NCBI RefSeq assembly: GCF_003945595.2
Contig: NW_024103729.1
Location: forward strand, 1,794,950-1,858,949
Reading direction: 5' to 3'
DNA from: Pipra filicauda
Taxonomy: Eukaryota; Chordata; Aves; Passeriformes; Pipridae
Length of the DNA: 64,000 nucleotides
Shown here: piece after piece, positions 13,401-23,200 of the stretch
How positions within the stretch are numbered: position 1 is the stretch's first letter
How the letters are laid out: every line of letters begins with the position of its first letter
The notes under the pieces: generated by a model
Seen by the model: only the letters and a program-made list of their open reading frames with translations
Told to the model about the DNA's origin: nothing
Database searches by the model: none
Made by a program: the position numbers and the translations under genes

Positions 13401-16400
13401 CTAAGTTGATATACCTTTTTTCTTTTTCAATTTAAGAAGGACAATGAACTGGAAAGCCTTCTAGCTTCTTTGAAAATTTCCAAAGAAAATGAAGTGCAGA
13501 CTTGTTCTAAGGAAGCAAGAGCTACAAATGAAGAACATCTGTCACCACAGTCATTTGCTATGGTCTGTATACTGCAGGAATCATTACATTGCAGTTTTGC
13601 ATCTGCTATCTTAGCATCAATGCTTCTATTTAAAGAAACTCCATGAAACCTCATACTGCTTTCTAAAAACATATTAATGAGGTTTTAATTAGCTATTCTT
13701 AAAGAAAATTAGCAAACCTTTTTTTATGCTAGGATGCTGTTATCTGTGTTTTGATAAAGTGTAACTGACTGCAAAAGAACAATTCAGATTCTGTTTCCAA
13801 GTATGATATTTAGTGTTAAGAAGGTCATGGTGTCTGAATGCCAGCACTTCCCTGAGTGGTTTATTTTGTTTTTAAAGAAAGGAACACGGATGCTCAAAGA
13901 GATTTTGAAGATAGATGGCTCTGATCTGGAAACAAGAAATGAAGTGAAACCCCAAGTTAATGATGTTCCTGCTCCCTCTAGTAGACAGGATTGCCATGGA
14001 GCTGCTGTGCAATACAGACCAACAAAAAAAATGGGTATGTTTAGCCATCAGCTCATAGTTCAGAGCTTCACTCTGAAGTGACATTTTAGAACACACCTTA
14101 CAGCATAGTACTGTTTTTCAAAATGCAGTTAATGTTCATCTTTTTTTCAGTTTTACTTCTTTAGATCTAAAATACTCTTCATATATAGTTTCCTGTCTTT
14201 TGTTAAACAATCGGAAAACACTGGGGAAAAAACTAAATATACTTTTTTTTTTCTTTTTTCCTAATAACCAAGTTGCCATCCTTTCTGTGCAGGAAATGCT
14301 TGTGATACAGCTTTTTTTTTTCGTTTTCCCAGCTGCTTATATGAACAAGCCTTATAGCCCTGGAGGCCCTCAGAACACACCAGCAATAGAAACTGGAGGT
14401 CACCCTTTCGCTTGTCCACAGCCTGCACTGTCCACTGTTTCTGAACTGTCTCGTATTTGTTCTCTTCTTGGAATGTCACAACCAGATTTCTCTTTCCTAA
14501 AAACACCACAGGTAAAAAGCTTTTCCTGCAAAAGTTCAACTTCTCAATTTTTTATCAACTGTCCTATATTAGATATTTAGACTGACCACTGAAATACATC
14601 AGAAAATAAACCTTAACTCCCTCCGTCTTTTTAAAAAACAACCAAGCAACCAAATCCTCTGTTTCTGTCTGACAGTTTGTCAGCAATATAAATTCCCTCA
14701 AAAATCTTCTGTCATTTTTCTAGACCATGACAGTTTGCCACATCAAGTTGTCGAATGGTTTGTTGGTTCACGGGCCTCAGTGTCATTCCGAAGCTGAAGC
14801 GAAGGAGAAAGCTGCGTTTTTTGCTTTACAGCGTTTGGTGAGGATGTAAAGAATCTTTTAAAATCTTTGTCTCTCTTGCATTGCATCTGTTTGTAACCCT
14901 CTGGTTCCTTCTTCATAGAGTTCTATAGGAGTAAACTTTGCTTCACCTCCAGCAGTGTTTCCAAATTATCAACCACTTGGAGTTCCTGTACCGCCTGGAT
15001 CAATTCCTCCAGTATTTGCACAACCCCCTGGTAAGTATTTGACTGGAACACATTTCAAATAATATAATGATATTCTGTAACTGTAGCAGTTCTTCATATG
15101 AAAATGAATGTCTTCCAGAACTGCCATTTTTTGGTCTTCATGCGTGTGCTTGTTTGTCTGAACTGTTTTGAAAACAGTTCATGAACCTCTTCTCATCAAT
15201 ATGCAGATGAATTCAATACAAAGAATCATGTCTCTCCCAGTTATTTCTTTTCCTCAAGAATGTATTTATCCATTCAGTCTTAGGTGCTTTTTCCATTTTG
15301 GCGTTTTTTCCCTTTAAAACGACAGAATTAGTTCAAAGCTGGTATTCATAGTCCAGATTTCATAAGAAGTGTCTTCCATGACTTTCTACGTGGATTCCCC
15401 CTCTGCCCCCATATAGTTAATGTTTATCCATGCATTAGTTTTTATTTGATTATACCCAACTTTCACTGAAGTGCTACGTCACAACCCTGTTGTACACAGC
15501 CAAACATGAGCGTGGTAAGTAACCCCCCCAAAAATTGCTAGAAGTCCTAGGGCTGTTTCTGGCTCCCAGCTGTTTTGTGTTCTACTGAAGCTCACATTCA
15601 CAGCTAGTAATTAATGAGTCAGCACAGTTGTAGCATCCTAGAAACCCACATGGCAGCTGCTACATCTCTTTTCCCCAAGGTTTCTCTGTTGTTGACGTGT
15701 TTTTAAGGATGGCCTGAGCTTGCAGCCTTCTGCTAATACAGTTCTCTCTGCTGAGGATGTGAAGATCCTGTGCTCTGTGCACTCTGGAGTGCAGATGCCA
15801 TAACTTAGTGCTCTTAATTGTGCTGTCATCTAGGTGTAGTTCTGTAAAAGCAGAGCTGTTTGTTTGGTGTGGGAGGATGATAATAAATACTTAGCTGTTT
15901 TGAAGTAAATATGAAGAATTACGAGGCTTTATTGGAAAGGTAAACAACATGAAGACAAATGTAGTTGGGTTACTCTTGGGGAGTTTGTACCCTCTTTTTT
16001 GGGAAAGTGAGCTAAAAGTTCCTTGTTTTCGTAGCCAATATGATGCCTCCTCCATCATCTCATATGTTTGGTCCAGTGTCCTGGGGAACTCCAGTGCCTA
16101 AGCATTATTATCCGGGCTCCTATCCAGGAAATGTGTCCCTTGCAGGAACGATACCAGTTGGTTCTCACAACCAGTTTATACCTCTGCAGGTAAGACCAGC
16201 ACGTTTGTCTTAATATGGTATTTTTGTAAAAGATGTGCCTACGTGATGAATGCAATAACACCCCCCCTGTGAAGTACTGTTTGGTATTAGAAAATTATTT
16301 TAAGAAATTGTGTGCATGTTTTCTGAAAGTGGAATATTTTTTTGAGAATGCATTCTGTTAAATAATATTTATTTAATTTAAAGGTAACTAAAAAAAGGGC

Positions 16401-16674
16401 TGCTAGCAAGAAAAACTTTGAACTCAAGGAGTTTCAGAGTTCCCCTCAAGCTGCACCACTAAAGAATGAACAGCCAGTGTCTTCTGACCACATTCAGCAA
16501 GATAGTTCTTCAGCTCCTTTAAAATCTCCTCCAGCTGCTCAATCCACTGTTTCATTTCAAGACAATGTGGCTACTCCAAGTGTTCCTCATAACAAATCAA
16601 CACCAAACACTTCCAGCAAGCGAAAGCCAAGAAAACTGGCTGTCAATTTTGGCGCACCAAAATCTTCAGAATAA
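1385..16674 (+). CDS. XRN1: XRN1, 5'-3' exoribonuclease 1, C-terminal two thirds (partial, 25 exons)
   Basis: XRN1 degrades decapped, 5'-monophosphate mRNA in the cytoplasm and P-bodies. The visible part is 25 exons totalling 3204 nt, that is 1067 codons plus TAA, with phase kept across every junction. Numbering from the first visible codon, residues 1-170 fit the D1 (PAZ/Tudor-like) and D2 (KOW-like) domains, 200-370 the D3 winged-helix region, and 380-470 the SH3-like domain. From about 480 the chain is a Ser/Pro/Gln-rich, probably disordered tail, ending in a basic conserved motif (KRKPRKLAVNFG). Vertebrate XRN1 is about 1700 residues, so roughly 640 N-terminal residues, including the Mg-binding nuclease core, lie upstream. 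The tail carries the decapping-complex (EDC4/DCP1) contacts in known family members. Identity is certain from continuous recognisable XRN1 protein sequence. GK5 follows in the same direction, as in human. Confidence 0.97.
1942..2073 (+). CDS. XRN1: XRN1 coding exon (visible exon 2)
   Basis: Acceptor CTCAAG, donor CA|GTAAGT. The first base completes a Lys codon (AA+G). It encodes FYLEEPHGTQKLYMGN and onward in D1. Confidence 0.95.
2790..2952 (+). CDS. XRN1: XRN1 coding exon (visible exon 3)
   Basis: Acceptor TGTATTCAG, donor AAG|GTAAAT. It encodes YQRRKGIIIHETSVVVYAQ and onward, D1 beta-strand-rich sequence. The first base completes a His codon. Confidence 0.95.
3101..3214 (+). CDS. XRN1: XRN1 coding exon (visible exon 4)
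   Basis: Acceptor CATGTAG, donor GAA|GTTAGT. Phase 0 at both ends. It encodes DIRAFDSRFSKIRTLDD then a glycine-rich KOW-like turn (LGSPYYGCMGE). Confidence 0.95.
3691..3789 (+). CDS. XRN1: XRN1 coding exon (visible exon 5)
   Basis: Acceptor TCTCCAAG, donor CAT|GTAAGT, phase 0. It encodes VHDSRDVIREGRIRVVFN and onward, continuing the D2 region. Confidence 0.95.
3953..4068 (+). CDS. XRN1: XRN1 coding exon (visible exon 6)
   Basis: Acceptor GTTTTAAAG, donor AA|GTAAGT. It encodes KYSVKYNPAYILASRLGV and onward, the start of the D3 winged-helix region. It is separated from exon 5 by only 163 bp. Confidence 0.95.
4125..4149. repeat. Perfect 9-bp inverted repeat, 7-nt loop, in XRN1 intron
   Basis: GCATACACT and AGTGTATGC are exact reverse complements separated by CTTATCA. 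The hairpin is 57 bases after a donor site. Function is unknown and it may be chance. Confidence 0.6.
4906..5052 (+). CDS. XRN1: XRN1 coding exon (visible exon 7), ends in a GC donor
   Basis: Acceptor CTTCCAG. It encodes PHGDHKANVGLNLKFNKK through AEYLE. The only donor that keeps the frame is non-canonical: AG|GCAAGT. Joining AG to the next exon's G restores an Arg codon. Both nearby GT donors lead to stop codons within the next exon. Confidence 0.9.
5053..5409 (+). other. XRN1: GC-AG intron of XRN1
   Basis: The 5' splice site reads AAAG|GCAAGT, the textbook consensus of GC-type introns (strong AG before, AAGT after). The acceptor is TTTATCAG. Reading frame demands this junction. The intron is 357 bp. 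Confidence 0.85.
5410..5499 (+). CDS. XRN1: XRN1 coding exon (visible exon 8)
   Basis: Acceptor TTTATCAG, donor GG|GTAAGC. It encodes VPELFNYVAKNSQEDICYE and onward, an acidic helix-rich part of D3. Confidence 0.94.
6479..6614 (+). CDS. XRN1: XRN1 coding exon (visible exon 9)
   Basis: Acceptor TTTATTCAG, donor AAG|GTATGC. It encodes AEKVQEIVAWLKAHPVSAL through a charged helix EKIEEEIEKCK. Confidence 0.95.
6905..6926. repeat. (TA)11 microsatellite
   Basis: Eleven uninterrupted TA units in an XRN1 intron, preceded by GTG. Confidence 0.9.
7367..7423 (+). CDS. XRN1: XRN1 coding exon (visible exon 10)
   Basis: A short 57-nt exon with acceptor TTCTTCAG and donor AGA|GTAAGT, phase 0. It encodes the basic linker QRKSNKKVRVTVKPHLLYR leading into the SH3-like domain. 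Confidence 0.94.
7589..7721 (+). CDS. XRN1: XRN1 coding exon (visible exon 11), SH3-like domain
   Basis: Acceptor CTTGTCAG, donor G|GTAATA. It encodes PLEQQKGVVPDRDAEYRLF through VGLRGTIIGIKG, the first half of the SH3-like domain. An in-frame alternative acceptor lies 18 nt upstream. Confidence 0.94.
7952..8011. repeat. Imperfect tandem duplication, 34-bp period
   Basis: CCCTTTGTTCCTTCTTAAT at 7952 recurs as CCCTTTGTTCCCTCTTAAT at 7986, followed by ATGAA in both copies. It lies in an XRN1 intron. Confidence 0.75.
8822..8891 (+). CDS. XRN1: XRN1 coding exon (visible exon 12), SH3-like domain
   Basis: Acceptor TTCTATAG, donor AG|GTTTGT. It encodes TRETDVLFEVLFDEEFLGG and onward, the central strands of the SH3-like fold. 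Confidence 0.94.
9969..10194 (+). CDS. XRN1: XRN1 coding exon (visible exon 13)
   Basis: Acceptor TTCTTAAG, donor CAA|GTAAGA. It encodes CSPARGYRLPSSALINLSHG, the end of the SH3-like domain, then a Ser/Asn-rich linker ending HSPRSLFVPTQ. Confidence 0.95.
10782..10877 (+). CDS. XRN1: XRN1 coding exon (visible exon 14)
   Basis: Acceptor AACTTAG, donor AAA|GTGAGT, phase 0. It encodes a polar, Asn/Gln/Ser-rich tail segment (QLNGRQHYNLRAENQGN and onward). I do not recognise a matching stretch in the human protein. The call rests on good splice sites and an open 96-nt frame, so it could be a lineage-specific or alternative exon. Confidence 0.75.
11551..11646 (+). CDS. XRN1: XRN1 coding exon (visible exon 15)
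   Basis: Acceptor TTTTGTCAG, donor AAG|GTTTGT. It encodes AQSKQDDEFCSIWQSLQSS and onward. The DDEFC-IWQSLQ core is recognisable from mammalian XRN1. Confidence 0.92.
11884..11998 (+). CDS. XRN1: XRN1 coding exon (visible exon 16)
   Basis: Acceptor ATCCTAG, donor T|GTAAGT. It encodes SAVLPQEIKLGTGHQFYKP and onward, then a basic Gln-rich stretch typical of the disordered tail. Confidence 0.92.
12519..12583 (+). CDS. XRN1: XRN1 coding exon (visible exon 17)
   Basis: Acceptor TTTTGTAG, donor CAG|GTAATT. A 65-nt exon encoding FKEDSKVTRGENQPHNKIS and onward. Phase agrees with both neighbours. Confidence 0.87.
12966..13076 (+). CDS. XRN1: XRN1 coding exon (visible exon 18)
   Basis: Acceptor TATCTCAG, donor AAG|GTAGGA, phase 0. 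It encodes NFAGVNKYNVKLLKRNENP and onward, poorly conserved tail. Supported by splice sites and open frame rather than by recognised homology. Confidence 0.8.
13437..13562 (+). CDS. XRN1: XRN1 coding exon (visible exon 19)
   Basis: Acceptor AATTTAAG, donor ATG|GTCTGT. It encodes LESLLASLKISKENEVQ then EEHLSPQSFAM, both recognisable XRN1 tail motifs. Confidence 0.93.
13878..14034 (+). CDS. XRN1: XRN1 coding exon (visible exon 20)
   Basis: Acceptor TTTTTAAAG, donor G|GTATGT. It encodes KGTRMLKEILKIDGSDLE and onward. A second AG four bases downstream (AAAG) would shift the frame to a stop, so this start is preferred. Confidence 0.93.
14333..14511 (+). CDS. XRN1: XRN1 coding exon (visible exon 21)
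   Basis: A strong T-rich tract precedes the acceptor CCCAG. The donor is CAG|GTAAAA. It encodes AYMNKPYSPGGPQ through VSELSRICSLLGMSQPDFSF, a highly recognisable conserved tail segment. Confidence 0.95.
14724..14837 (+). CDS. XRN1: XRN1 coding exon (visible exon 22)
   Basis: Acceptor TTTTCTAG, donor TTG|GTGAGG, phase 0. It encodes TMTVCHIKLSNGLLVHGPQ then CHSEAEAKEKAAFFALQRL. The pattern resembles a double-stranded-RNA-binding-like fold and is one of the few ordered-looking pieces of the tail. Confidence 0.95.
14919..15030 (+). CDS. XRN1: XRN1 coding exon (visible exon 23), Pro-rich
   Basis: Acceptor CTTCATAG, donor G|GTAAGT. It lies only 81 bp after exon 22. It encodes a proline-rich segment (GVPVPPGSIPPVFAQPP). 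Confidence 0.94.
16035..16189 (+). CDS. XRN1: XRN1 coding exon (visible exon 24)
   Basis: Acceptor TTTTCGTAG, donor CAG|GTAAGA. It encodes NMMPPPSSHMFGPVSWGTP through SHNQFIPLQ, matching the Met/Pro/Gly-rich end region of XRN1. Confidence 0.95.
16384..16674 (+). CDS. XRN1: XRN1 terminal coding exon with stop
   Basis: Acceptor TTTAAAG. It encodes VTKKRAASKKNFELKEFQ, a Ser/Pro/Gln-rich run, and the conserved basic C-terminus KRKPRKLAVNFGAPKSSE, followed by TAA at 16672-16674. In human XRN1 the extreme C-terminus contains an EDC4-contacting motif. Transfer of that role here is by homology. Confidence 0.96.
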   Translation, partial: VTKKRAASKKNFELKEFQSSPQAAPLKNEQPVSSDHIQQDSSSAPLKSPPAAQSTVSFQDNVATPSVPHNKSTPNTSSKRKPRKLAVNFGAPKSSE

Positions 16675-19600
16675 ATATGGTAGCTAGGTGTATTTTATCT
16701 TTAACTCTTCCCCCACTGTTATGTTCTATCATTTAAAAAAATCAGAAATCTCTATTAAAAAGACCAGCCACTTTAAGTATAATATAGAAGGAAATACATT
16801 TTATTTGCAATGATTTTCAGGTTGTCATGAAAACTCTAAAAATTATGTTAAAACTTATTTTTATTTTCACTCAAATTAGCAAGAGCCAGGAAATGCTGAG
16901 TTCAGGTTGCCATGCTCTCCATTGTGCCTAGGTTTCTAAACAGTGGCTTACAGACTCTATCGGGTAAGCAGCAATAACAGTGGCAGCCTTAACTCGGGAT
17001 TGCTCTGCTCTTGGGGAGGGATGTGGAGCGGTAATAAGTTGGGCATCTAACACTGTTCAGTGTGACATTTTGTACTCTAGCTTATTTTTAGGTAGTCTAA
17101 GAAGACAGAAAGGAAAAGTCATTTAAATGCAGCTTCTATATTGGCTCTCCAGGTCCATCTGAGTTGAATCAATGTGACTCAGAGCTAACTACAGTGTAAC
17201 TGCCAAACCCGCTCTAAGTACGAACTGCTGGCGTTTGTGCTAGAGGGCAAGGGCTTTACAGCTTTCAGAACACAGGTGTTATTGTGTGTCTGGTGTTAGA
17301 GTGGCAAAAAGTGATTGCTGATGCACAGTCTGTTCCAGGAGATTCATTTATAGGATGTTATTGAATAACAAAAACATATTTGCAAAGTAGAGACCTCTTT
17401 GGTAAAGTACATTTAATTTTTTTAATCTATCAGTTTCATTTTTTTCCCCGTGATAAAATGACATAGTTATCTACTACATATATGGATAGCTTCCTAAATG
17501 CTAATGATATCCTGATTTTTTTCTAAACTGTAGAAATGGCCAGAGTTTAAAGATGTCCATTTGTGCCAGATAGCTGTCAAAGTTATGTTTACTTAGAGTC
17601 CTTTTCTTCCTTTAATAGTCTGTGCCCTGAAACCTTCTCTATACTAGGTTATTTTTTGTTACTAGTTACTTTTAATATTTATTTTTTAGTTTTGTGATAG
17701 AAGTTCTGGGTGGCAAAATTGAATTATCAGAAACTATTACTATTTGTTCCATAAGAATATTGAGACAAAAAGTTGAATTGCATTTTTGGACAGAACTGTC
17801 ATTAGTTCATATAGGAAAAAAAGAAGGCTCAAAGGTCCTTGTACTATTTTTAACTGACATATACCATTCTTATGGACATTAATGTGAAATCTTTAGTCTA
17901 GGAAAAAATTTGAAACTCTGGTGCTGCTTGCTGACGTGGATTAAATTTAATTTTTCTTCTTTATTTTAATATGTTCTAGAGAAAATATTTTTCCTCGTAA
18001 GGCCCAGGAAACAGAAATAAAGCATACTTGAGTGATTCATTTTGTTGCTTCCAAACAGGTTTCATGCTGGATCTGCAAGTCCGTAGACTTTCTTTCATTT
18101 GTTCTTTGCCTCTGTTTCTGGTGTAGTATCAAGTTTCACATTTTTACTGTGTTATAGGATTTTTTAATTTTCATTTCTCCAAAACAGCAGTATTTGTAGA
18201 ATAGCAGCCAACCTATAAAAAGGATCACAGAGGCAAAAACAAGGTTAAGAAATTTTATATCATTTAACTTAGTATCACAAAACTATAAAGTCTATATGTA
18301 GTCTTAAATTACATTGATTTTGTTGTTCTCTTTGTAGTCATCTGGTCTCAAGAGGGTTGGAAGGGAAAGTTGTATTTTTTGGTGATTTATTGTCATTAGC
18401 AGCACGAGACTGACGTGATGTTGCCATTTGAGAAGTGGTTATGTGAAAGTTAGTTATGAGACACAGGTGTTAATCCCCCATATCCCGTGTGAATTATCGG
18501 GTCATGAGAGAAAATCCCTGTTTAGAAATTCCCAGGATGGAGATGAGACCGTGTTAGATTCTTTCATCACAGAATGTTGATGTATCTGGATAGCCAATTT
18601 ATGCAGAGTTTTTAGAAACAAAGTTATGAAGGACACTATACTCTTGCCAGTGAACACAGCAGTTTTTATTAATTATTCTACTTCAGACTAAGATTTCTGC
18701 TCCCTCCTCAAGTGGAATTGCTTTATGTAGTATTTATAGAGGTTAAACACTTTATTCTGTAGCTGCTGCATATTGTATTAGTCCCTGATTTTTAGTTGAT
18801 CTCTTCTCTGATACCGCCTGCCTGGTGCCCAGTTAATTACAGTTCTACATGTCCTGGTAGATGTGACGTTGCATTGATCTCTGCCATGTCCCCCATGATT
18901 TCATTTTTATATTTTAACAAGGTTGTTATGTTTAATTCATACAGATATAAATTTAAGCATTTCTTTTTCTCATAGATAAAAAGTATTTTGTAAGCACTGG
19001 AGTTTTTCATTAGATCTTATACAGAGCAGTATTTTACTAAAAAATCCAAAAGGGAAGACTTTTATGTGCGTGTTTTTGTAGTTTCTGATTTTTTTAAAAT
19101 AACTTTTCATTGTTTATCTGCCAAGTGAAATGTTTAAAATTTGCATATAAATGGATACAGAATGTATTTTTTGTGCTGTTTAGTGTTAAGTGTGCATTTG
19201 CAGATTTTTAGCATGTAGTTGCACAAAGGACTGTGCAAAGATATTTTGAAATATGAATATATGCTACACTGAAGGAAAAACATTCATAAAAGTTAAATGC
19301 TATATAGAACTCTAATGCAATAGAGTAATTTTATAAACTGTGTCTGTGTCTGCTTGGATTAAATATTGAAACAAGAAAGATTACCTATTTTCACTGTTTT
19401 ATTTCCAAATACTGTATGGGAACTGCTGTATGCTCCAACCCAAAAGTTTAAGATAGAAATTAAATCTCATGAAGCCCAATTTCTGTGATTCTCAGAAGTA
19501 GCACCTGCCCTCCTGAGCTGTTTCTTGATGACTTTCAACTATAACTGAGATAAAAATACAAGGTTTTTTCAAAAGGGTGTTGGTCACATTACAATTAAAA

Positions 19601-20290
19601 GCATTCAACAAGATACTGATCTTCCAAAGCTTCTTTGCCCTTTGTCATCAGTTAGATTAAAAATTTAAAAAAAGCTATAGAGAAGTCAGTAAGATTACTT
19701 TCCAGTAAGTTCAGTTCTAGTGATTCTGAACAAGGTGCAAAACCAGCTGATGGCTGAAAAATAGGAGAAGCCATGGTTACCAGGAAATGTTTGACTCTAT
19801 TGCTGTACCTGAAGCAAAACACTGTGCTGAGACTTTTGCTAGTTGTTAAAATCTGTCTTTTGCCAACTGCAGCACCAGCTTTTCATGTAGAGAGATGTTA
19901 TTTTCTTTCCTGTAGATTACTGTGTGAATTAGCTGGTTTAAAGCAACTCACACAAAGAATGGAGTGCGCTCTTGGCGTGACCAGCTGCTGCAACTTTGTG
20001 TAACTGTGTGTGCAACGTGGTGTGTCTGTAGGGAACACTCTGGTTGTGTACACACTCAGGTCATATTGCTCAATTTGAAGATCCCAAGATATAATCTTGC
20101 ATTTCTTAAGCTCTCTTTAAATTATTATTCAATGAACTTTTAAGTATTGCAATTACCCTGCATGGCAAGTTCTGCCCCCTTACTTTTCTCTTCTCCATAT
20201 ATAGCATTAAAGAAAGTAAAAACAAATAAAGGGAAAACTTGAAAATATATTGGTTAGTGCATAATAAATCTTTTGTGGATGCTCCCCTTC
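16675..20290 (+). other. XRN1: XRN1 3' UTR (end uncertain)
   Basis: No ORF or splice pattern follows the TAA. The stretch is A/T-rich with many T runs, as expected for the long XRN1 3' UTR. Candidate poly(A) signals are AATAAA at 18016-18021, ATTAAA at 19358-19363, and AATAAA at 20225-20230 and 20263-20268. The true end cannot be fixed from sequence alone. Short and long forms are both plausible. Confidence 0.55.
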
Positions 20291-23200
20291 AAAAATTAAG
20301 GGACTTCTGTTCAATTTCAGAATTTCAGAATTGATCTGAACTGTACAGGGGAGTGAGGACTCTCAAAGAAGGAATTGTTACTTACAATAAGGATGCTTTT
20401 TATTCTTTTTATTTGCAATGTGATCTCCATATGTATTCCATAATCAACCTTCCTTACTACTGAGAGACAGTTATGTTCTTCTCTTTCTGTCTCTGGAAAA
20501 GGGGACACAGTGACACCAAGGGCATAAGGGCAGTCTGAATACACACTCTTGGCCAAAAGAATTCAAATTCAGGTGCATGAGGACCCATGACTATTGAGAC
20601 TGTAACTGATAAATGTTTTGAAGAATCGAATCTCATGAGGTAAGTAGCTGTTGTTTATTAACAAAAGAATCTGTGGTTCCAACAATGGTTCCTTACTGCT
20701 GCCACTCTTTGATGGGGTGCTTACTCTTATTTTTTTATAATGCACAAATTTTCTGTTTTATTTTTGCTTTGAAAGGCAGTACCTATCAAAGCAAAACAGA
20801 AGGAGTTGCAATGCCATCAAGTGCAAACACTAAACCTGATTCTATTACTTGACAGGACAGAGCAATTTTCATTTTTTTTTTTTTTCCTGGTAGAACTTGC
20901 TCAGTAGCATCACTGCATTGGCAATGTTTTATGGAAGTTGATGATCACACCTAGTCCTTTATTTTGTGTAACTGCAAGAAAGACAAAGGCTGGCAAAAAA
21001 AACCCAACAAAACCAAAGTGTAATTTCTGTGCAAGTAACAATAAAATTCAAAGTCATCAACTTTTAGCATGTTGAGGGTACACAGCAAAGCAAGAGTGTG
21101 AGTCCAATGCAACTACGTGATCTATTTATGAGTAACTTAGCATGTTTTAGATTTAGCACTAATTTGGGATAGAAGGTGACATATAATGTTAGTTCCTGGT
21201 GTTTCTTCCAGTACCTATTTATTTGAAACAGCTGAAATGTTTTGTCAATCATCAAAACTTAGCAGAGTAAATGGAGGGCAGTATAGGCTGCTGGAACCTG
21301 TGAGTTTACTGAGCTGCTGCCTTCTACATTTTCCTCAGTTTAATTTTTTTTCCTTTTTATTCCCTTTGCTTTCTTTTCTAATTTTTTTTAATGGCTATGT
21401 CATATTGAAACAATAGTTCTTAAGTGCTTTTTCATCCCTTTAGCCTCTAGTATATCCATTCTCTTCTTCTGACTAAGCCTCATTGATGGGCATTTTTTTC
21501 TGTCTTTATTTTTAGATTTTTTTCCTGTGAATTTCTAGACTTGAAATCAATGTTCTTTTAAAGAGCTGTTCAGCCCTGAATTTTCTAGGTACAAATGGCT
21601 GTCATATGTATATACACACACACATATACATATATACAGGAACTCAACCTCTGTAAGAAAGTAAGTTGTTCATTGTTACATCATTTTCAGTCCACGTAAT
21701 AAATCCTTAAGAGACATCCAGAGGATGATGGACATTATCTTGTTAATACCAATTGCATATCTCCAAATGTAGATATTCCTTAGGCTGGGTAAAAGTAATG
21801 GGCAAATAATGAAACACTTCACTTGCTTTGGTAGATAAATTCTTGGCTTAAAACTTGATTGTCCAAAGTCCACCTCATTTCCTGTTAAAGGTTTCTTCTG
21901 TTGCAGAGCTGGCAGCAAGGAAAGCCTGCCTGTGCCTCAGGCACAGATTTGATGTGCAATTCTCTATTGAAAATACAGGCTTAACCAGTCTCTTATTACT
22001 TGCTCCCACTGGGTCATGCCAAACCTTTTGAATAGCCACATTATGAACCATATCAAGGAATTATTCTGATTGGAACTCTTTCCCCTATGTTATTTTTCAG
22101 AGAGTTCATTGTGGAGCCCCAAGACCAGCTCTGTTGTTGCAGGTTTTGTAGCATCAGAGCAGGGTGATTAAGCAAGAATGGAACTGCTTAAGAAACATCC
22201 TATGGCTGCCTAAAGCTGAAATGACACACAAATCTAACGTGATATATTAAGTCATGTCATTGTATGTAGTTCTGTCTGTTGACTTTGAGGAGAGGAGTAA
22301 ATTCTGGCAGGAGTACAGGAGGAACTGCTGAGAAAGGGTCATATGGTAAATTATTGCAGCATTTGCCTCAAGATCATCACTTTCATTTTGGGCTATCTGT
22401 TCCAGGTGAGGGTTAATGAATGATGGATGTGGGCTGCACCAGCCAGTGGAGCAACAGAAATTAGTGGGCTCTTTCTTATTTAAGTGCAAAAGGACTAAAG
22501 GCCCTGAGGTCAATGCTTTCATAATGTTAAAACTTGTTAAAAAGTAGAGCTAAGGAAATGGGTAAAACGGTAACTGAGTTTGATGAGGCAGTAGAATAGA
22601 TGCATCTTGACAAAATACAGCTAAGGAAGAAAATATAGAGAAAAAACCCCTGCACTACAAGTTTTGTGTCTTGCTCTCCTAGATTTCAATAGCTGGAATC
22701 CTGTTAGCAGTGCCAGTGACAGGTTTGATTGATTCATACTGGAAGCCTGGGGTGAATGAAGAAGTTTCTATGTATCAGTCACAAAACAGAAATGCACCCT
22801 AGAATACCTTTATTTTAAAGAAAGAATAAGTTAACTATCTGAAATACAGTTTAATTAATAATTTGGAAATTTTATTTAATAATCTGGTCCTAGAAAATGT
22901 CTAGACTGTCTCAAGATCATGTTTTCTTTCTGGCAGTCTGGTCTGCTGGGTCTGTATCAGTCCCATCTCTCAGGGCCTCTGGGTAACTCCCTCTTGCTTG
23001 GCATCATCCTCTGAAGTGTATTTCTTGCTGACTGAAACATGCTGAGTGTGATAACATTGCTTACAAATATTCAATATAAATTACTCATAAATTGCTGTCC
23101 CTGCCAGCCATGTAGGATCTTCCTGACCCTGATGTTCTGCCATTTGATTGGTTTTCCTTAATTACTCTTTCCTTTGCTACAGCATTGGACAGGTCCTTGG

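Larger units (their letters stand above)
1489..16383 (+). other. XRN1: XRN1 introns (24 within this span)
   Basis: Introns run from 81 bp (14838-14918) to about 1.1 kb (7722-8821 and 8892-9968). They are A/T-rich and I see no embedded gene or RNA gene. Supported structures are a (TA)11 tract at 6905-6926, a 34-bp tandem duplication at 7952-8011 and a perfect 9-bp hairpin at 4125-4149. All introns but one are GT-AG. The one at 5053-5409 is GC-AG. Confidence 0.85.

Noticed and set aside
15900..15940. Possible remnant of the mammalian XRN1 exon encoding the segment before ANIMP (AATTACGAGGCTTTATTGG followed by a GTAAAC donor)
   Set aside because: In the required phase the candidate exon hits an early TAA, so it cannot be coding here.
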